From: Flavilitoribacter nigricans DSM 23189 = NBRC 102662
GTDB lineage: Bacteria > Bacteroidota > Bacteroidia > Chitinophagales > Saprospiraceae
Length of the DNA stretch: 64,000 bases
Direction of reading: 5' to 3'
NCBI RefSeq assembly: GCF_002646595.1
Contig: NZ_PDUD01000018.1
Span: 1-64,000, forward strand
In this document: positions 22,201 through 29,310 of the stretch, in pieces
How the letters are laid out: each line of letters begins with the position of its first letter
Numbering within the stretch: the stretch's first letter is position 1
The notes under the pieces: model-generated
What the model was told of the DNA's origin: nothing
What the model saw: the letters and a program-made list of their open reading frames with translations, nothing else
Databases searched by the model: none
Position numbers and translations under genes: made by a program

Positions 22201-22826
22201 CCATCATAAATACGGAATGGGCTCGATACCAAAACAGCGCAACGGCAACTACCGGGGCCGGTGCAATGGCGTTCAGGATTACCAATGGGGCAGTTGCGGG
22301 CGATTCTATTGCAATCTATGGCCTTCAGTACTCCGTTGGCCGATGGGCAAAGACTTACCAGAAAAAGCCGGCCACGGAAACGGATAACCCCAGGTTTATA
22401 GTCGAACAAAACAGAAAATTAATTTTTGATGGTTCGATAGAGGTAACCGGTACCCTTACGGCACAGCAGTATCGGCAGTTTCATCCGCTGCTTTACAATG
22501 CGGTAGATACTTTGCCGATTGAGCGCCTGGAAAGCGGCTATGAAGCCCTTTTCATCAGTGATGAGCTGAATGGCCTGGATATCCAGCTGATTACTTACGG
22601 GACCGCCCGCAACGTGACGGCGGATACCCAGGTTCGGCTCAGCTATTTTGATGTATCGGCCGGCACCTATTCCAGTTTTGGTAGTGCTACGATCCCGAAT
22701 GGCAGTAATCAGGTCACCGTGCAGGGACTGAGCCAGACTGTAGAGCAGGGCGACTGGATCTACGCCGAAGTCATCACCGGTGGCGCAGAAGCCAATGGCC
22801 TGTCCGTTACCCTTCGCCTCCAGTAG
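19278..22826 (+). CDS. Secreted receptor-binding spike, 1182 aa, LamG-like and beta-helix domains
   Basis: A Sec signal (about 1-21) ends in WGQRRLNRL, like the previous gene. Residues ~100-330 contain KWYDSSGNGLHVRQ and a concanavalin/LamG-like sandwich, the signature of AbfB-type arabinofuranosidase or laminin-G domains that bind sugars. Residues ~480-780 look like a right-handed beta-helix (repeated short strands, GNG/GGT turns) as in phage depolymerase spikes. Residues ~870-1020 resemble a carbohydrate-binding sandwich. The last ~110 residues return to GC-rich composition. The AT-richer middle (19,500-22,440) lacks the CTTAAG hexamer typical of the element, suggesting a swapped host-range module. 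Confidence 0.75.
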   Translation: MSMKKQLLFFLVLILSLPLWGQRRLNRLSEDTTTQKKTLNYSVVADTSLSATTDNRNYSIDLKYRRTIADRFSTNGIYSVRNINSFYNGPVFDVVNDSDSTGTIYYRNGTVDTAAIMGFAVNPNENVYISKWYDSSGNGLHVRQSDKNKMPKIVINSTLQTQNAKPSVRFDGGDILLRTNTTFETDTLSLMLVMRVSATFNMPLATGDLSSTLGAGMRYTSTVIQLSGNSGYGGAQGSTLLASTDSLDVGELVDVHFTMSADTGALFINNSFISPTTLNKGDYNGQTFHIGGRVTGGVETPTFNGYISEIILFKNDLIAERNSLHQDVNGYFNIDSEAKNTVLNDGHSVTLPPLNTLELGVQVVINTTSNGKNASVISSDSIYAKGNLYGSISTVGNNSYTFQVVKDSRDSLSWKLIGSTDIAYTDADTVGVINLLSGKHLSSKNYETGKIIKLSNGAEYEVVEGLIDGTKADGIGQVSLSNNKYARIRPDGRMIRFSWFEQTTSDADSNHLVGQAALDYARSAPDIDEVLFDYDTATFKNTMYIPPHVTVIGLSNTGAAFDNDQPQTTFVDMQDSTKFLFTLEQTGDFYVMGGGIKDFYIRGVSASSGIFMDSGWGNHAENIYIDGTGNTYIYEGFAVKGGLHFRGENIYVADCRRGFSGLPGATNGGTGSNNTFTRCGAQGGDFGIWNMPRSTFLEINLENQDTVSIYMDNGNRLNIYKIEGERNRQLFDIRNGELVVYGGKYSPGNVSTDLNLYHPIALGTVDTGKVILEEVYLGAFRLSKNTTTANTSKFELSGELYFDQLSHIENYFYDMSDVKIEATGFDGDGGSDDLWQYDRSSQLEESRIDNSHITNSNLSGSLTVNNVTIRREAVNLMTLSNYFTTPGSLDGGNVILSDTVLTDINGDTTSALIIHYVDDISEGLEFIANLNVDSSILAGTTYNVSFYAKKLNDSDGTASVKFNLSSDTEQMTFAPIINTEWARYQNSATATTGAGAMAFRITNGAVAGDSIAIYGLQYSVGRWAKTYQKKPATETDNPRFIVEQNRKLIFDGSIEVTGTLTAQQYRQFHPLLYNAVDTLPIERLESGYEALFISDELNGLDIQLITYGTARNVTADTQVRLSYFDVSAGTYSSFGSATIPNGSNQVTVQGLSQTVEQGDWIYAEVITGGAEANGLSVTLRLQ

Positions 22827-22835
22827 TGACGAAAT

Positions 22836-22982
22836 GAAAGGCATCCTTTGGGGAGCCTTTGAAAACAGATGTTCAGGTTAGGCGGGCGAGGAAGCGGGCC
22901 ATTCGGTGGGTGCGGGAGCCAGCCTCGAGTTGGGCATTGAATGGTCCGGCGTTTTTGGTCCTTTTTGAGCGCCAAAAAGGAC
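22836..22982 (+). terminator. Two hairpins ending the late operon
   Basis: The first stem pairs aaaggc near 22836 with gcctttg near 22855, directly after the spike stop codon. The second, gtcctttttg (22958-22967) with caaaaaggac (22973-22982), is a perfect 10-bp stem with a five-base loop. Neither has a long T tail, so termination efficiency is uncertain. Confidence 0.45.
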
Positions 22983-23032
22983 ATTAAGATTTGAGAAAAC
23001 TAAAAGAGCCCCCAAATCATAATCCATGAACA

Positions 23033-23608
23033 ATGAAAGAAATCCTACTAGCCATCATGGGCTCCGGGGCCTTAATGTTTACCCTCAAATGGGCCAAAGA
23101 GATCTGGCAGGCACGCCGGGTAAGATTGCATCCGACCAGCGCTGCCGCTGAATTTGAGCTCGGTATCGAGCAGTTATTGGAAGAAGCGCTGAGCAGCACC
23201 AATGCCGACCGGGTGTTGCTGCTCCGGACCACCAACGGCGGTGGACCGATCAAGCCTGGTAAACCGATTTATATTGAGGTCTACCGGGAAAAGCACACCT
23301 ACGCGGTCCGGTCGGTGAAAGCCGACTTTCAGGGCGTGGAAATGGATACGGCCTACGCCGAGATGATCCAGCAGCTGATCCGCGAGCAAAAGATCAGCTA
23401 CCGGACCGAGGAAATGAGCAAGGGCAATATCCTGCACGACACCTATTTAGCCGATCGGATCCAGGAGAGCAAGATCCGCTATGTCTGGGAAGCCGATAAC
23501 TTTTGGTTCCTCAGCTTTTCAACGGTGACGGCCTTTAATTCCCACGACCGGCATCGCTTCGAAGTGATCACCCGGCGGATGCGGACCCTGTTCCGCCGCA
23601 AACTATGA
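23033..23608 (+). CDS. Unknown membrane-anchored alpha/beta (GAF-like?) protein
   Basis: The 191-aa product has one N-terminal hydrophobic segment (about 5-20), then an alpha/beta region with NADRVLLLRTTNGGG and several long strands, which recalls a GAF-like sensor fold. The C-terminus ends in RRMRTLFRRKL. It is the first gene after the late terminator, starting a GC-rich post-structural group. Function is unknown; GAF assignment is tentative. Confidence 0.55.
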   Translation: MKEILLAIMGSGALMFTLKWAKEIWQARRVRLHPTSAAAEFELGIEQLLEEALSSTNADRVLLLRTTNGGGPIKPGKPIYIEVYREKHTYAVRSVKADFQGVEMDTAYAEMIQQLIREQKISYRTEEMSKGNILHDTYLADRIQESKIRYVWEADNFWFLSFSTVTAFNSHDRHRFEVITRRMRTLFRRKL

Positions 23609-23644
23609 CTACTATTTTTTCAAACATAAAACATTAGCGAAATC

Positions 23645-23989
23645 ATGAGCAATGAAGAAAAGTACGGCATTCAGGAAACCGAAGATCTTTTTGATCTGGC
23701 GGTAAGTCTGAAGGAAGCCGTAGCCAAAGCCAAGGAAGGCGATGGAAAGATCGACATCAAAACCGATTTTATCCACTTCTTCCAACCGGTAACGCGCATT
23801 CCGCGGGCCTTCGAGGGTGCCGGCAACATTCCCAAAGAATGGAGCGATCTGAGCGAAGCGGAGATCATCCGCCTACACGATCGCTTCGGCGATATCGTCA
23901 ACGACGAGCGCTGGCAGCGGGCCTTCATCGGCCTGGCCATCGCCGGCGATGCGATCTACGAGATCGTAAGCGAAGAAAAGGCGGCTTAA
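23645..23989 (+). CDS. Unknown small helical protein
   Basis: The 114-aa acidic, mainly helical protein carries ETEDLFDLAVSLKEAVAKAK near the start and a conserved-looking PKEWSDLSEAEIIRLHDRFG in the middle. There is no signal or membrane segment. It lies between the GAF-like and ParB-like genes, with a hairpin after it (24017-24051). Similar small proteins are common in Bacteroidota phages, but I cannot name the family. Confidence 0.55.
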   Translation: MSNEEKYGIQETEDLFDLAVSLKEAVAKAKEGDGKIDIKTDFIHFFQPVTRIPRAFEGAGNIPKEWSDLSEAEIIRLHDRFGDIVNDERWQRAFIGLAIAGDAIYEIVSEEKAA

Positions 23990-24016
23990 AAAGCGCCCTT
24001 AGATACTGAGAAAACC

Positions 24017-24051
24017 AGAAAGACCGGACCCCATGGTTGTTCGGTCTTTCT
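24017..24051 (+). terminator. Hairpin terminator candidate
   Basis: A perfect 10-bp stem agaaagaccg (24017-24026) with cggtctttct (24042-24051) has a 15-base loop. It lies between the 114-aa gene and the ParB-like gene. The T content is inside the stem rather than after it, so it may act only partly. Confidence 0.5.
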
Positions 24052-24065
24052 TACACCCCCTTACC

Positions 24066-24917
24066 ATGAACTATGAGACGCTAAGAATGAAGCTTGGTCA
24101 GATCCTCCTGGACGAAGGGCGATTTCAGAACCGGGCCGAGCTGAACCAAGCCATTGTCAACGAGATCGCCGAAAACTTCGATCCCAACCAATTTGATCCG
24201 GTAGTGATTTGGAAAGATCCCAAAGATGGAAAGATCTACTTGCTCGCCGGCCATCATCGCTACGCCGGCATTAAAAAAGCCGGGCGAAAGAAAATAAAGG
24301 TCCGCTGGTTCAAGGGAAGCGAAGCTGAAGCCATCACTTATGCAAAGGAACTATCCAACGCCAACCGCACCCTGGAAACGCCCCTCGAGCGCGCCGCTAT
24401 CTACCGCGAAAAGCTGAAACGCGGCGAAGATCCAAAGCAGGTAAGAAAGCAGGCCGAAAAGCTGGAGGGCAAAAACTGGCGCTACATCCTGAACCTTGCC
24501 CGCCTTAATCCGGACGGGAAAACCGTCAACGCCCTGCTCGCCCTGGTCGACAATTCCGATAAAGTCACCCAACAGAACCTGGAAAAGATCGCCGACTGGA
24601 TCGGCGAGGCCCGCCGACAGTTTGATCAGCTGACCAATACCCACGAAAATGAAATGTACGACTTCCTGCTGGACAACTTCAAAGCTAAAAAGCCGGCCAT
24701 CAGCCGGAAGGACGTCTGGATCGAGCGGGTACGGGCTATTGTGCAGGCCCTGGACTTCAACGCCGCCAATCCGCTGAATCTGAAACGAATCCAATACAAA
24801 ACGCAGGGAGAAAGCGAATATGAGGCCCAAATGCGGGAGATCGATCAAAAGATTGACCAGGCAGAGAAGAAGAAGCAGGAGCTGCGCGATCGCTTCAATA
24901 AGCCCTCCCACAAATAA
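24066..24917 (+). CDS. ParB/Srx-fold (IbrB-like) protein, N-terminal part of an interrupted frame
   Basis: The start is MNYETLRM at 24066, as the upstream extension crosses the hairpin. Residues ~35-95 form a ParB/sulfiredoxin-like domain (FDPVVIWKD, then LLAGHHRYAG at 59-68), followed by helical regions and a K/E-rich coiled coil. Relatives include chromosome-partition ParB, IbrB and the nuclease DndB-like group; here CTP or DNA binding is inferred only. The frame stops at TAA 24915-24917 but continues openly in the same frame for another 202 codons. It may be a nonsense mutation or a readthrough stop. Confidence 0.7.
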   Translation: MNYETLRMKLGQILLDEGRFQNRAELNQAIVNEIAENFDPNQFDPVVIWKDPKDGKIYLLAGHHRYAGIKKAGRKKIKVRWFKGSEAEAITYAKELSNANRTLETPLERAAIYREKLKRGEDPKQVRKQAEKLEGKNWRYILNLARLNPDGKTVNALLALVDNSDKVTQQNLEKIADWIGEARRQFDQLTNTHENEMYDFLLDNFKAKKPAISRKDVWIERVRAIVQALDFNAANPLNLKRIQYKTQGESEYEAQMREIDQKIDQAEKKKQELRDRFNKPSHK

Positions 24918-25526
24918 TACGTCTCTCCGGATCTTCCGGACTACGATAATCTGCAAAAACGGGCAGACGACCAGGTCGATAAGCTGGACCAGGATCTAAA
25001 GGCCCTTCGAAAACAAAAACTGGAACTGGCCCAGAAAAAAGGCAAAATGGCCAGTGGCGGACTTGCTCAAATGGATATCTTTTCAGCTGCAGCCCAGGCC
25101 GTCAATAAAAAGGTCGATGAGATCCGCACCAAGCAAAATAAGCCGGAGCGCAAAAGAACCCTCCAGCGGGCGGATGATCTGGCCGACACCTATGAAAAAA
25201 TCTACACCGAAGCGGAGTATATCGGCTCTATCCGAAAAAAACTGGATCTGGCCCGCCAGGATAAGCTGAAACTAACCGAGGCTGAGATCATCGAGTTGGG
25301 TATCCTGATCCGGCCCCTGGTGCAAAGTTTCCGGGGCGCTCTGATTGATATCGGCAGTACGAATAAGCGCGTATTAGCGCCTACTTTGAATAACCTCTTA
25401 CGCTGGGCGCAAAAGCCCGGCCATTATGACCTGGTCGGCGTGGATATTGCCGGTGGGGTAAAACCTACGGTACTGGCCCGAAAGGTCAAACGAGCACGAA
25501 TTTTTAATTTACTTGGATTAAAATAA
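24918..25526 (+). pseudogene. In-frame continuation of the ParB-like gene after one TAA
   Basis: Codons from 24918 to the stop at 25526 are open in the same frame as 24066-24917. They begin YVSPDLPDYDNLQKRA, then a coiled coil (LDQDLKALRKQKLELAQKK), and end in a helical domain (KVKRARIFNLLGLK). There is no start codon right after the TAA; the first ATGs are at 25047 and 25071. The stretch 24918-25046 looks coding but has no own start. Either a stop mutation split one ~485-aa protein, or a fraction is made by readthrough. Re-initiation at 25047 is also possible. Confidence 0.65.
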
Positions 25527-25533
25527 AATCATC

Positions 25534-25644
25534 ATGGAAAATCAGACGAACATCAACAATTTTCAGGCATCTATTGGACCAGCTTTGCTGGTTATTGCGG
25601 CGGGAGTGGCTTTGGGGGTTTGGATGGCTAATCGGCTGGTGTGA
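25534..25644 (+). CDS. 36-aa single-span membrane peptide
   Basis: ATG 25534 to TGA 25644. A polar N-terminus (MENQTNINNFQAS) and one span (about 15-32, GPALLVIAAGVALGVWM) end in ANRLV. It lies seven bases after the ParB-like continuation and closes the rightward genes. It resembles the small peptides of the late operon in size and form, but it lies outside that operon. Confidence 0.5.
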   Translation: MENQTNINNFQASIGPALLVIAAGVALGVWMANRLV

Positions 25645-25714
25645 AATTTACTCACAGGTTTGTAAATTTCACTACAAACTGCTTGATTATTAGAATATTT
25701 ATAGAAACCACTAG

Positions 25715-26227
25715 TTAGATTGATGATAATTCGAAGTATTGGGTAAGTGTTACCATCAGCAGAACTACTGCTCCATACCATGAAATTCGTGAAGCTGGAT
25801 CCTTAAATCGGCCAGTTCTTAAATCAACAATGATTGCAAATATTAATGAACTAACTACTTGGATAAATGGTTCGGATTTTCCATCCAGTAGGTTGAAATT
25901 AGAACCTGAATTGATCGATAGATAAAACACAAACATTACGAGTAGGGAATAAATAATTGAAATTCCTATTAGGTTATATGTAACTCTATTAAATTCAGAT
26001 AGAAGACTCGTTCTCTGGTCGGTGTCTACTAATTTACTCTTGTTGATATTTTCATCATTAGGCCTAAGTACAAGAAGGAAAATGACGACTGCTATAATAA
26101 GTGCAAAAAAACCGGCAAAAGAATTAAATTGATTCGGATTCGATAAGACTTGAAAAACCGCCAAATTGTGAGCCCAAATAAGCAGTGCGAAAACAAAACC
26201 TACAGCAACGATTTTAAAATATTTCAT
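25715..26227 (-). CDS. Four-span membrane protein, AT-rich cargo
   Basis: The 170-aa product has four predicted membrane segments (about 5-25, 37-55, 88-108 and 147-165) with short loops. It is on the minus strand, opposite to the core genes, and its base composition is distinctly AT-rich. It sits between the last core gene and the integrase, a common site for exchangeable cargo. No family is recognised; superinfection exclusion is one option. Confidence 0.6.
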   Translation of the reverse strand: MKYFKIVAVGFVFALLIWAHNLAVFQVLSNPNQFNSFAGFFALIIAVVIFLLVLRPNDENINKSKLVDTDQRTSLLSEFNRVTYNLIGISIIYSLLVMFVFYLSINSGSNFNLLDGKSEPFIQVVSSLIFAIIVDLRTGRFKDPASRISWYGAVVLLMVTLTQYFELSSI

Positions 26228-26373
26228 TACAGATAACCGATTTTTTGTTTTTTAGGAAAAAATTCGGCGCAATTTAAAAGCTTTATAGTTTAATAACATA
26301 CTCTAAATTAAAATTTATCTACATGTATTATATTTTGAATTCGAACTGATATTCAAATACTTATTTATGATAA

Positions 26374-27549
26374 TCAACTAAAGAAATCAAGGTCCACAGC
26401 CACCTGCGCCGTATCCAACCCACTAGCTCGCAAATAAGTCCGTAAACTTTGCAGATCCTTCCATCCTCCCAGATCCCCAATCATTTTCAAACTCACGCCT
26501 TCCAAATACAAATTAGTTGCTGCACTGCGCCGAGCGGTATGCGTAGTCACAAACATACTTTTCGGACCACTTTTGCCATCCTGGGAGGTAGGCGTGTTAA
26601 TGCCGGCCATGGCCGCAATAGTTTTCAGTTCTCGGTTCCCCTGAACATTCCCGGAAAATGAAAAGTCGTATAGGTGCTTTCCCATTAGAGCCAGCGCACT
26701 GGCCTTTATCGGAAGTGTAGCCTCCACTTTTGTCTTGGTACTGGTATATCGCAAAAACTGTTTGCCTTGCAAATTAAACAGCCATTCCCGTTTCACCCGA
26801 CACACATCCGAAAATCGCATTACGAACCAGTAAGCCAGCAAAAAGCGATCCCTTTCCCGTTCCATATTCGGTTGGCTGGACAGATCCAACTGCTCCAGCT
26901 GATCGATTTCATCAGTAGTAAGATAAATCTTCGAAGAAGCCTTCATTCGCGGCTGTTTGAACGCCGGATCCCGATGCGACAGGTTAGAGTGGAGTTTTTC
27001 CTCCAGCCCCATATTCATCAGTCTTTTAGTGATCTTGATGTGTTTGCCGAGGCCCGGAAGACCGCAGCCGGCATGCGTGGTGAGGTAGTCCGAGAATTTC
27101 CGATAAAAGGCCATATCGATATCCTCAAAATAAATATCCTGGAGGCCGTAGAATTGGCAATATTCCTTCATCCTGCGCAGTAGACCGCGGTAGCCTTTCA
27201 GTGTCCCTTCTGCTAAATTGTACTGACCATTATCCGCCCGCTGGAGGACTTCTTCGCAAAAACTAAGGAGGCTTGCTTTCTGCTCTTCCTGACCGAAATT
27301 GTCAAAGTTGCCGCCGCTAAAAAAGTGTTCTTCCAGCTCGAGGTATAACTTTCGGATGCGCGTATTGTAGACCTTATGGTTTGGATGACTTCTTTTTACG
27401 ATGCCGTTGCGCTCATCCCATTCTTTAGGCAGGACGGCCAGGCCGGTGGAGTAATGGCGCTGCTTGCCTTTCTGGTATACGTAGATCTTGATATCGCAGC
27501 GACCGTCTTTATGTGGGTCATACTTCCAGAGGATTTTCTTTAGCGACAT
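26374..27549 (-). CDS. int: Tyrosine recombinase/integrase
   Basis: The 391-aa product starts at MSLKKILWKYDP (27549); the longer frame to 27666 is upstream non-coding. Residues ~5-75 are the Bacteroidota arm-binding domain (HKDGRCDIKIYVYQKGKQRH), ~95-205 the SAM-like core-binding domain, ~220-391 the catalytic domain. Catalytic signatures are the first Arg in VMRFSDVCRV, HTARRSAATN, GGWK, and the nucleophile Tyr in RTYLRAS. It sits 180 bases from tRNA-Arg, pointing away from it, as in tRNA-integrated elements. No excisionase is adjacent; the HTH protein at 2541 may serve. Confidence 0.9.
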   Translation of the reverse strand: MSLKKILWKYDPHKDGRCDIKIYVYQKGKQRHYSTGLAVLPKEWDERNGIVKRSHPNHKVYNTRIRKLYLELEEHFFSGGNFDNFGQEEQKASLLSFCEEVLQRADNGQYNLAEGTLKGYRGLLRRMKEYCQFYGLQDIYFEDIDMAFYRKFSDYLTTHAGCGLPGLGKHIKITKRLMNMGLEEKLHSNLSHRDPAFKQPRMKASSKIYLTTDEIDQLEQLDLSSQPNMERERDRFLLAYWFVMRFSDVCRVKREWLFNLQGKQFLRYTSTKTKVEATLPIKASALALMGKHLYDFSFSGNVQGNRELKTIAAMAGINTPTSQDGKSGPKSMFVTTHTARRSAATNLYLEGVSLKMIGDLGGWKDLQSLRTYLRASGLDTAQVAVDLDFFS

Positions 27550-27668
27550 GGAGGGCGTTTTTTCTAAAGAGTTGATAAAGAAAAGTGACGCCTTAAAGCT
27601 ACTTAATGCAACAAAAAAGTGCAAATAAAACAATGAGTTTCTGTCGCTGAATCCCTTGGAATACAAAG

Positions 27669-27703
27669 AAAAAAGCCTTGACAGCTGACCGTCAAGGCTT
27701 TTT
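27669..27703 (-). terminator. Strong rho-independent terminator behind tRNA-Arg
   Basis: aaaaaagccttgac pairs with gtcaaggctttttt, giving a stem of at least 12 bp with an A/T-run on each side. On the minus strand it lies 26 bases downstream of the tRNA 3' end and would end that transcript; it also insulates the integrase. Confidence 0.8.
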
Positions 27704-27728
27704 AAGAAACATTATGTTTTATAATCGG

Positions 27729-27800
27729 TGGTCTCGCTAGGAATCGAACCTAGATCCCAGGCTCCGGAAACCTGTATACTATCCGTTGTACTACGAGACC
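27729..27800 (-). tRNA. tRNA-Arg (anticodon CCG)
   Basis: The 72-nt gene has a 7-bp acceptor stem GGTCTCG/CGAGACC, a D-arm, and an anticodon stem CAGGT/GCCTG with loop TTCCGGA (anticodon at 27765-27767). A short variable loop, a T-arm with GGTTCGATTCC, and discriminator A follow. CCA is not fully encoded. It is the attachment target of the element. Confidence 0.95.
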
Positions 27801-28288
27801 GGAATTTAGTGGTCAATCGCGGGCGGGGCACTGCTGCCTTTTGGATGGCGAATGACGAACTGTATCCATAACGTTTCGGGCATGCAAAAAAGTTCCTTCG
27901 CCCGAAAGCGGGGCAAATCTAAGGGCTTTCTCTCATTTATCCAAGTCTTTTTTTGGAGGAAACCGGAGAAAATGAAAATTGTAGCGTTGGGGTGGTACAG
28001 TTGAATAGGGGAGGAGAAGGGCTAAAATGAGCTTTCGGACCATAAATACCGCATGCCGAAAGCTGCGGTTGGGCGCGCCGCGGGCCATTTGTCGGGTAAT
28101 TTGTCGGCTGGCTTAGGAATCGTAAAAAAGAATGAAAATAAACTTGATTTTAAGGCAATGTGGGAACAAATTGAAGCGTTCGACCATTATATTTATTAGC
28201 CTAACACGCTTTTTACAACACGTTTCTTTATTTTTTTAACACACGTAAGTAGACGACCACTATTTACACCCAAAAACATAAGTGAATC
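27801..28288. other. Intergenic region, no gene recognised
   Basis: About 490 bases upstream of the tRNA contain its promoter and upstream sequence of the 57-aa gene at 28289. I see no coding frame of note and no other RNA. Short inverted words such as gctttcgg/ccgaaagc (near 28030-28060) occur but form no clear element. Confidence 0.5.
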
Positions 28289-28462
28289 ATGAGTTGGATA
28301 GAGAGATTCAGATCCTGGCGCGGCCAGGACAATGCAACCGACAAGCCTAAATCCGATAATCTGAAAGTGGCCGAGGCCGCCAAAAAGAAAATCGAAAAGG
28401 TAATTGATCAACCAATCGTAAAAGAATTGTTCCAGACGGACGACGATCTGGGATATTGCTAG
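28289..28462 (+). CDS. Small 57-aa charged protein
   Basis: ATG 28289 to TAG 28462. It is K/D-rich, starting MSWIERFRSWRGQDNA, with a central amphipathic helix (LKVAEAAKKKIEKVID). It is not recognised and may be a Bacteroidota-specific conserved short protein. It is followed by hairpins (28478-28530). Confidence 0.45.
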   Translation: MSWIERFRSWRGQDNATDKPKSDNLKVAEAAKKKIEKVIDQPIVKELFQTDDDLGYC

Positions 28463-28477
28463 CGCAGTCGCAAATCT

Positions 28478-28530
28478 GTAAGTCATAAGTGTGGAGCTTA
28501 TGGCTTACGGATAAACGACTTTTTCGTTTA
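28478..28530. terminator. Two hairpins between convergent genes
   Basis: gtaagtcataag (28478-28489) pairs with cttatggcttac (28497-28508) with one wobble, and taaacga/tcgttta (~28512-28530) flank a T-run. The convergent genes at 28289 (+) and 28528 (-) could share this bidirectional terminator. Confidence 0.55.
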
Positions 28531-29283
28531 CCAGAACAAACGCAGCGCCGCTATGAAGGTCATGATGATCACGAAGTAGCGGAATTCTTTTTCCGGCAGA
28601 TGCCGGATGACTATAATGCCCAGCCAGATGCCCAAAGCGATGGCGGGCACAGCGAAAAGATTGATTTTCAGACTTTCCCAACTGATCGTTTTCCAAACCC
28701 AAAGGTGAAAAGGAAATTTAAAGAGGTTAATGATCAGAAAATACCAGGCTCCGGTGCCGATGAAATTATTTTTGGGCAGTCCCACTGCCAGTAGATACAC
28801 AGCCATTACCGGACCGGCCGCATTCCCGATCATCGTACTAAAACCACCCAGGAGGCCGAACAGGGCCCCGAATACGTAGCTTTGCGTAATGGCCTGCGGT
28901 AATGCTTTCCTTTCCTGTGCGACCATCAGGATCAGCCCACCGATCACAATGATCCCCATAACTACTTTAAACGTATCGTCATTGATGTAGAGGCCGACGA
29001 ACAGGCCGATCAGAACGCCCGCCATGGCGGCGGGTAACAATTTCCAGATGTAGGACCAATCGGCGTCGCGGTTGTAATATAACACGGCGAAGACGTCCGC
29101 CACGATGAGCATAGGCAACACCAGACCGGCGGAAACCATGCCGCCGAAAATGGCTGCCATAATGGGTACGGCCAGCATTCCCAATCCCCGCAGACCGGCT
29201 TTGGCGCCACCGATCATGATGGCACTGAACATGAGCCAAAGCCAGTCGCTGGTCGTGAGGGTAGGGAGGGTGTCCAGTAGCAT
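28528..29283 (-). CDS. TSUP-family (TauE/SafE) membrane transporter
   Basis: The 251-aa product has about eight hydrophobic segments and the TSUP pattern: GGAKAGLRGLGM in the first half and GGFSTMIGNAAGPVMAVYLL in the second, the paired signature around residues ~25 and ~140. The family exports sulfite, sulfoacetate or other sulfur organics across the inner membrane; the substrate here is unknown. No sulfur metabolism gene is next to it. It ends in the shared hairpin region and lies 27 bases after the start side of the AsmA-like gene's end. Confidence 0.85.
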   Translation of the reverse strand: MLLDTLPTLTTSDWLWLMFSAIMIGGAKAGLRGLGMLAVPIMAAIFGGMVSAGLVLPMLIVADVFAVLYYNRDADWSYIWKLLPAAMAGVLIGLFVGLYINDDTFKVVMGIIVIGGLILMVAQERKALPQAITQSYVFGALFGLLGGFSTMIGNAAGPVMAVYLLAVGLPKNNFIGTGAWYFLIINLFKFPFHLWVWKTISWESLKINLFAVPAIALGIWLGIIVIRHLPEKEFRYFVIIMTFIAALRLFW

Positions 29284-29310
29284 TTTTAGGCAAAGAAAGG
29301 GTATTTTTCC

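Larger units (their letters stand above)
97..27728. mobile_element. Integrated tailless prophage-like element beside tRNA-Arg (left end not resolved)
   Basis: The stretch combines an XRE repressor, rolling-circle initiator, SSB, packaging/assembly-type ATPase, clustered small membrane proteins, amidase, two secreted spikes and a tyrosine recombinase abutting a tRNA-Arg 3' end. No terminase, portal, tail tube or tape-measure gene is present, so it is not a tailed phage. The right border lies in or just beyond the tRNA. I saw no repeat of the tRNA 3' end in the first 2 kb, so the left border is probably upstream of base 1. Core genes are GC-rich, while the cargo at 97-1507, 10368-11105 and 25715-26227 is AT-rich and on the minus strand. 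Element identity is well supported; virion type is inference. Confidence 0.85.

Noticed and set aside
23033-25644. Tail assembly or terminase module after the spikes
   Set aside because: No ATPase/nuclease terminase motif, portal or tape-measure-like long helical gene is seen; proteins are small and include a ParB-like fold.
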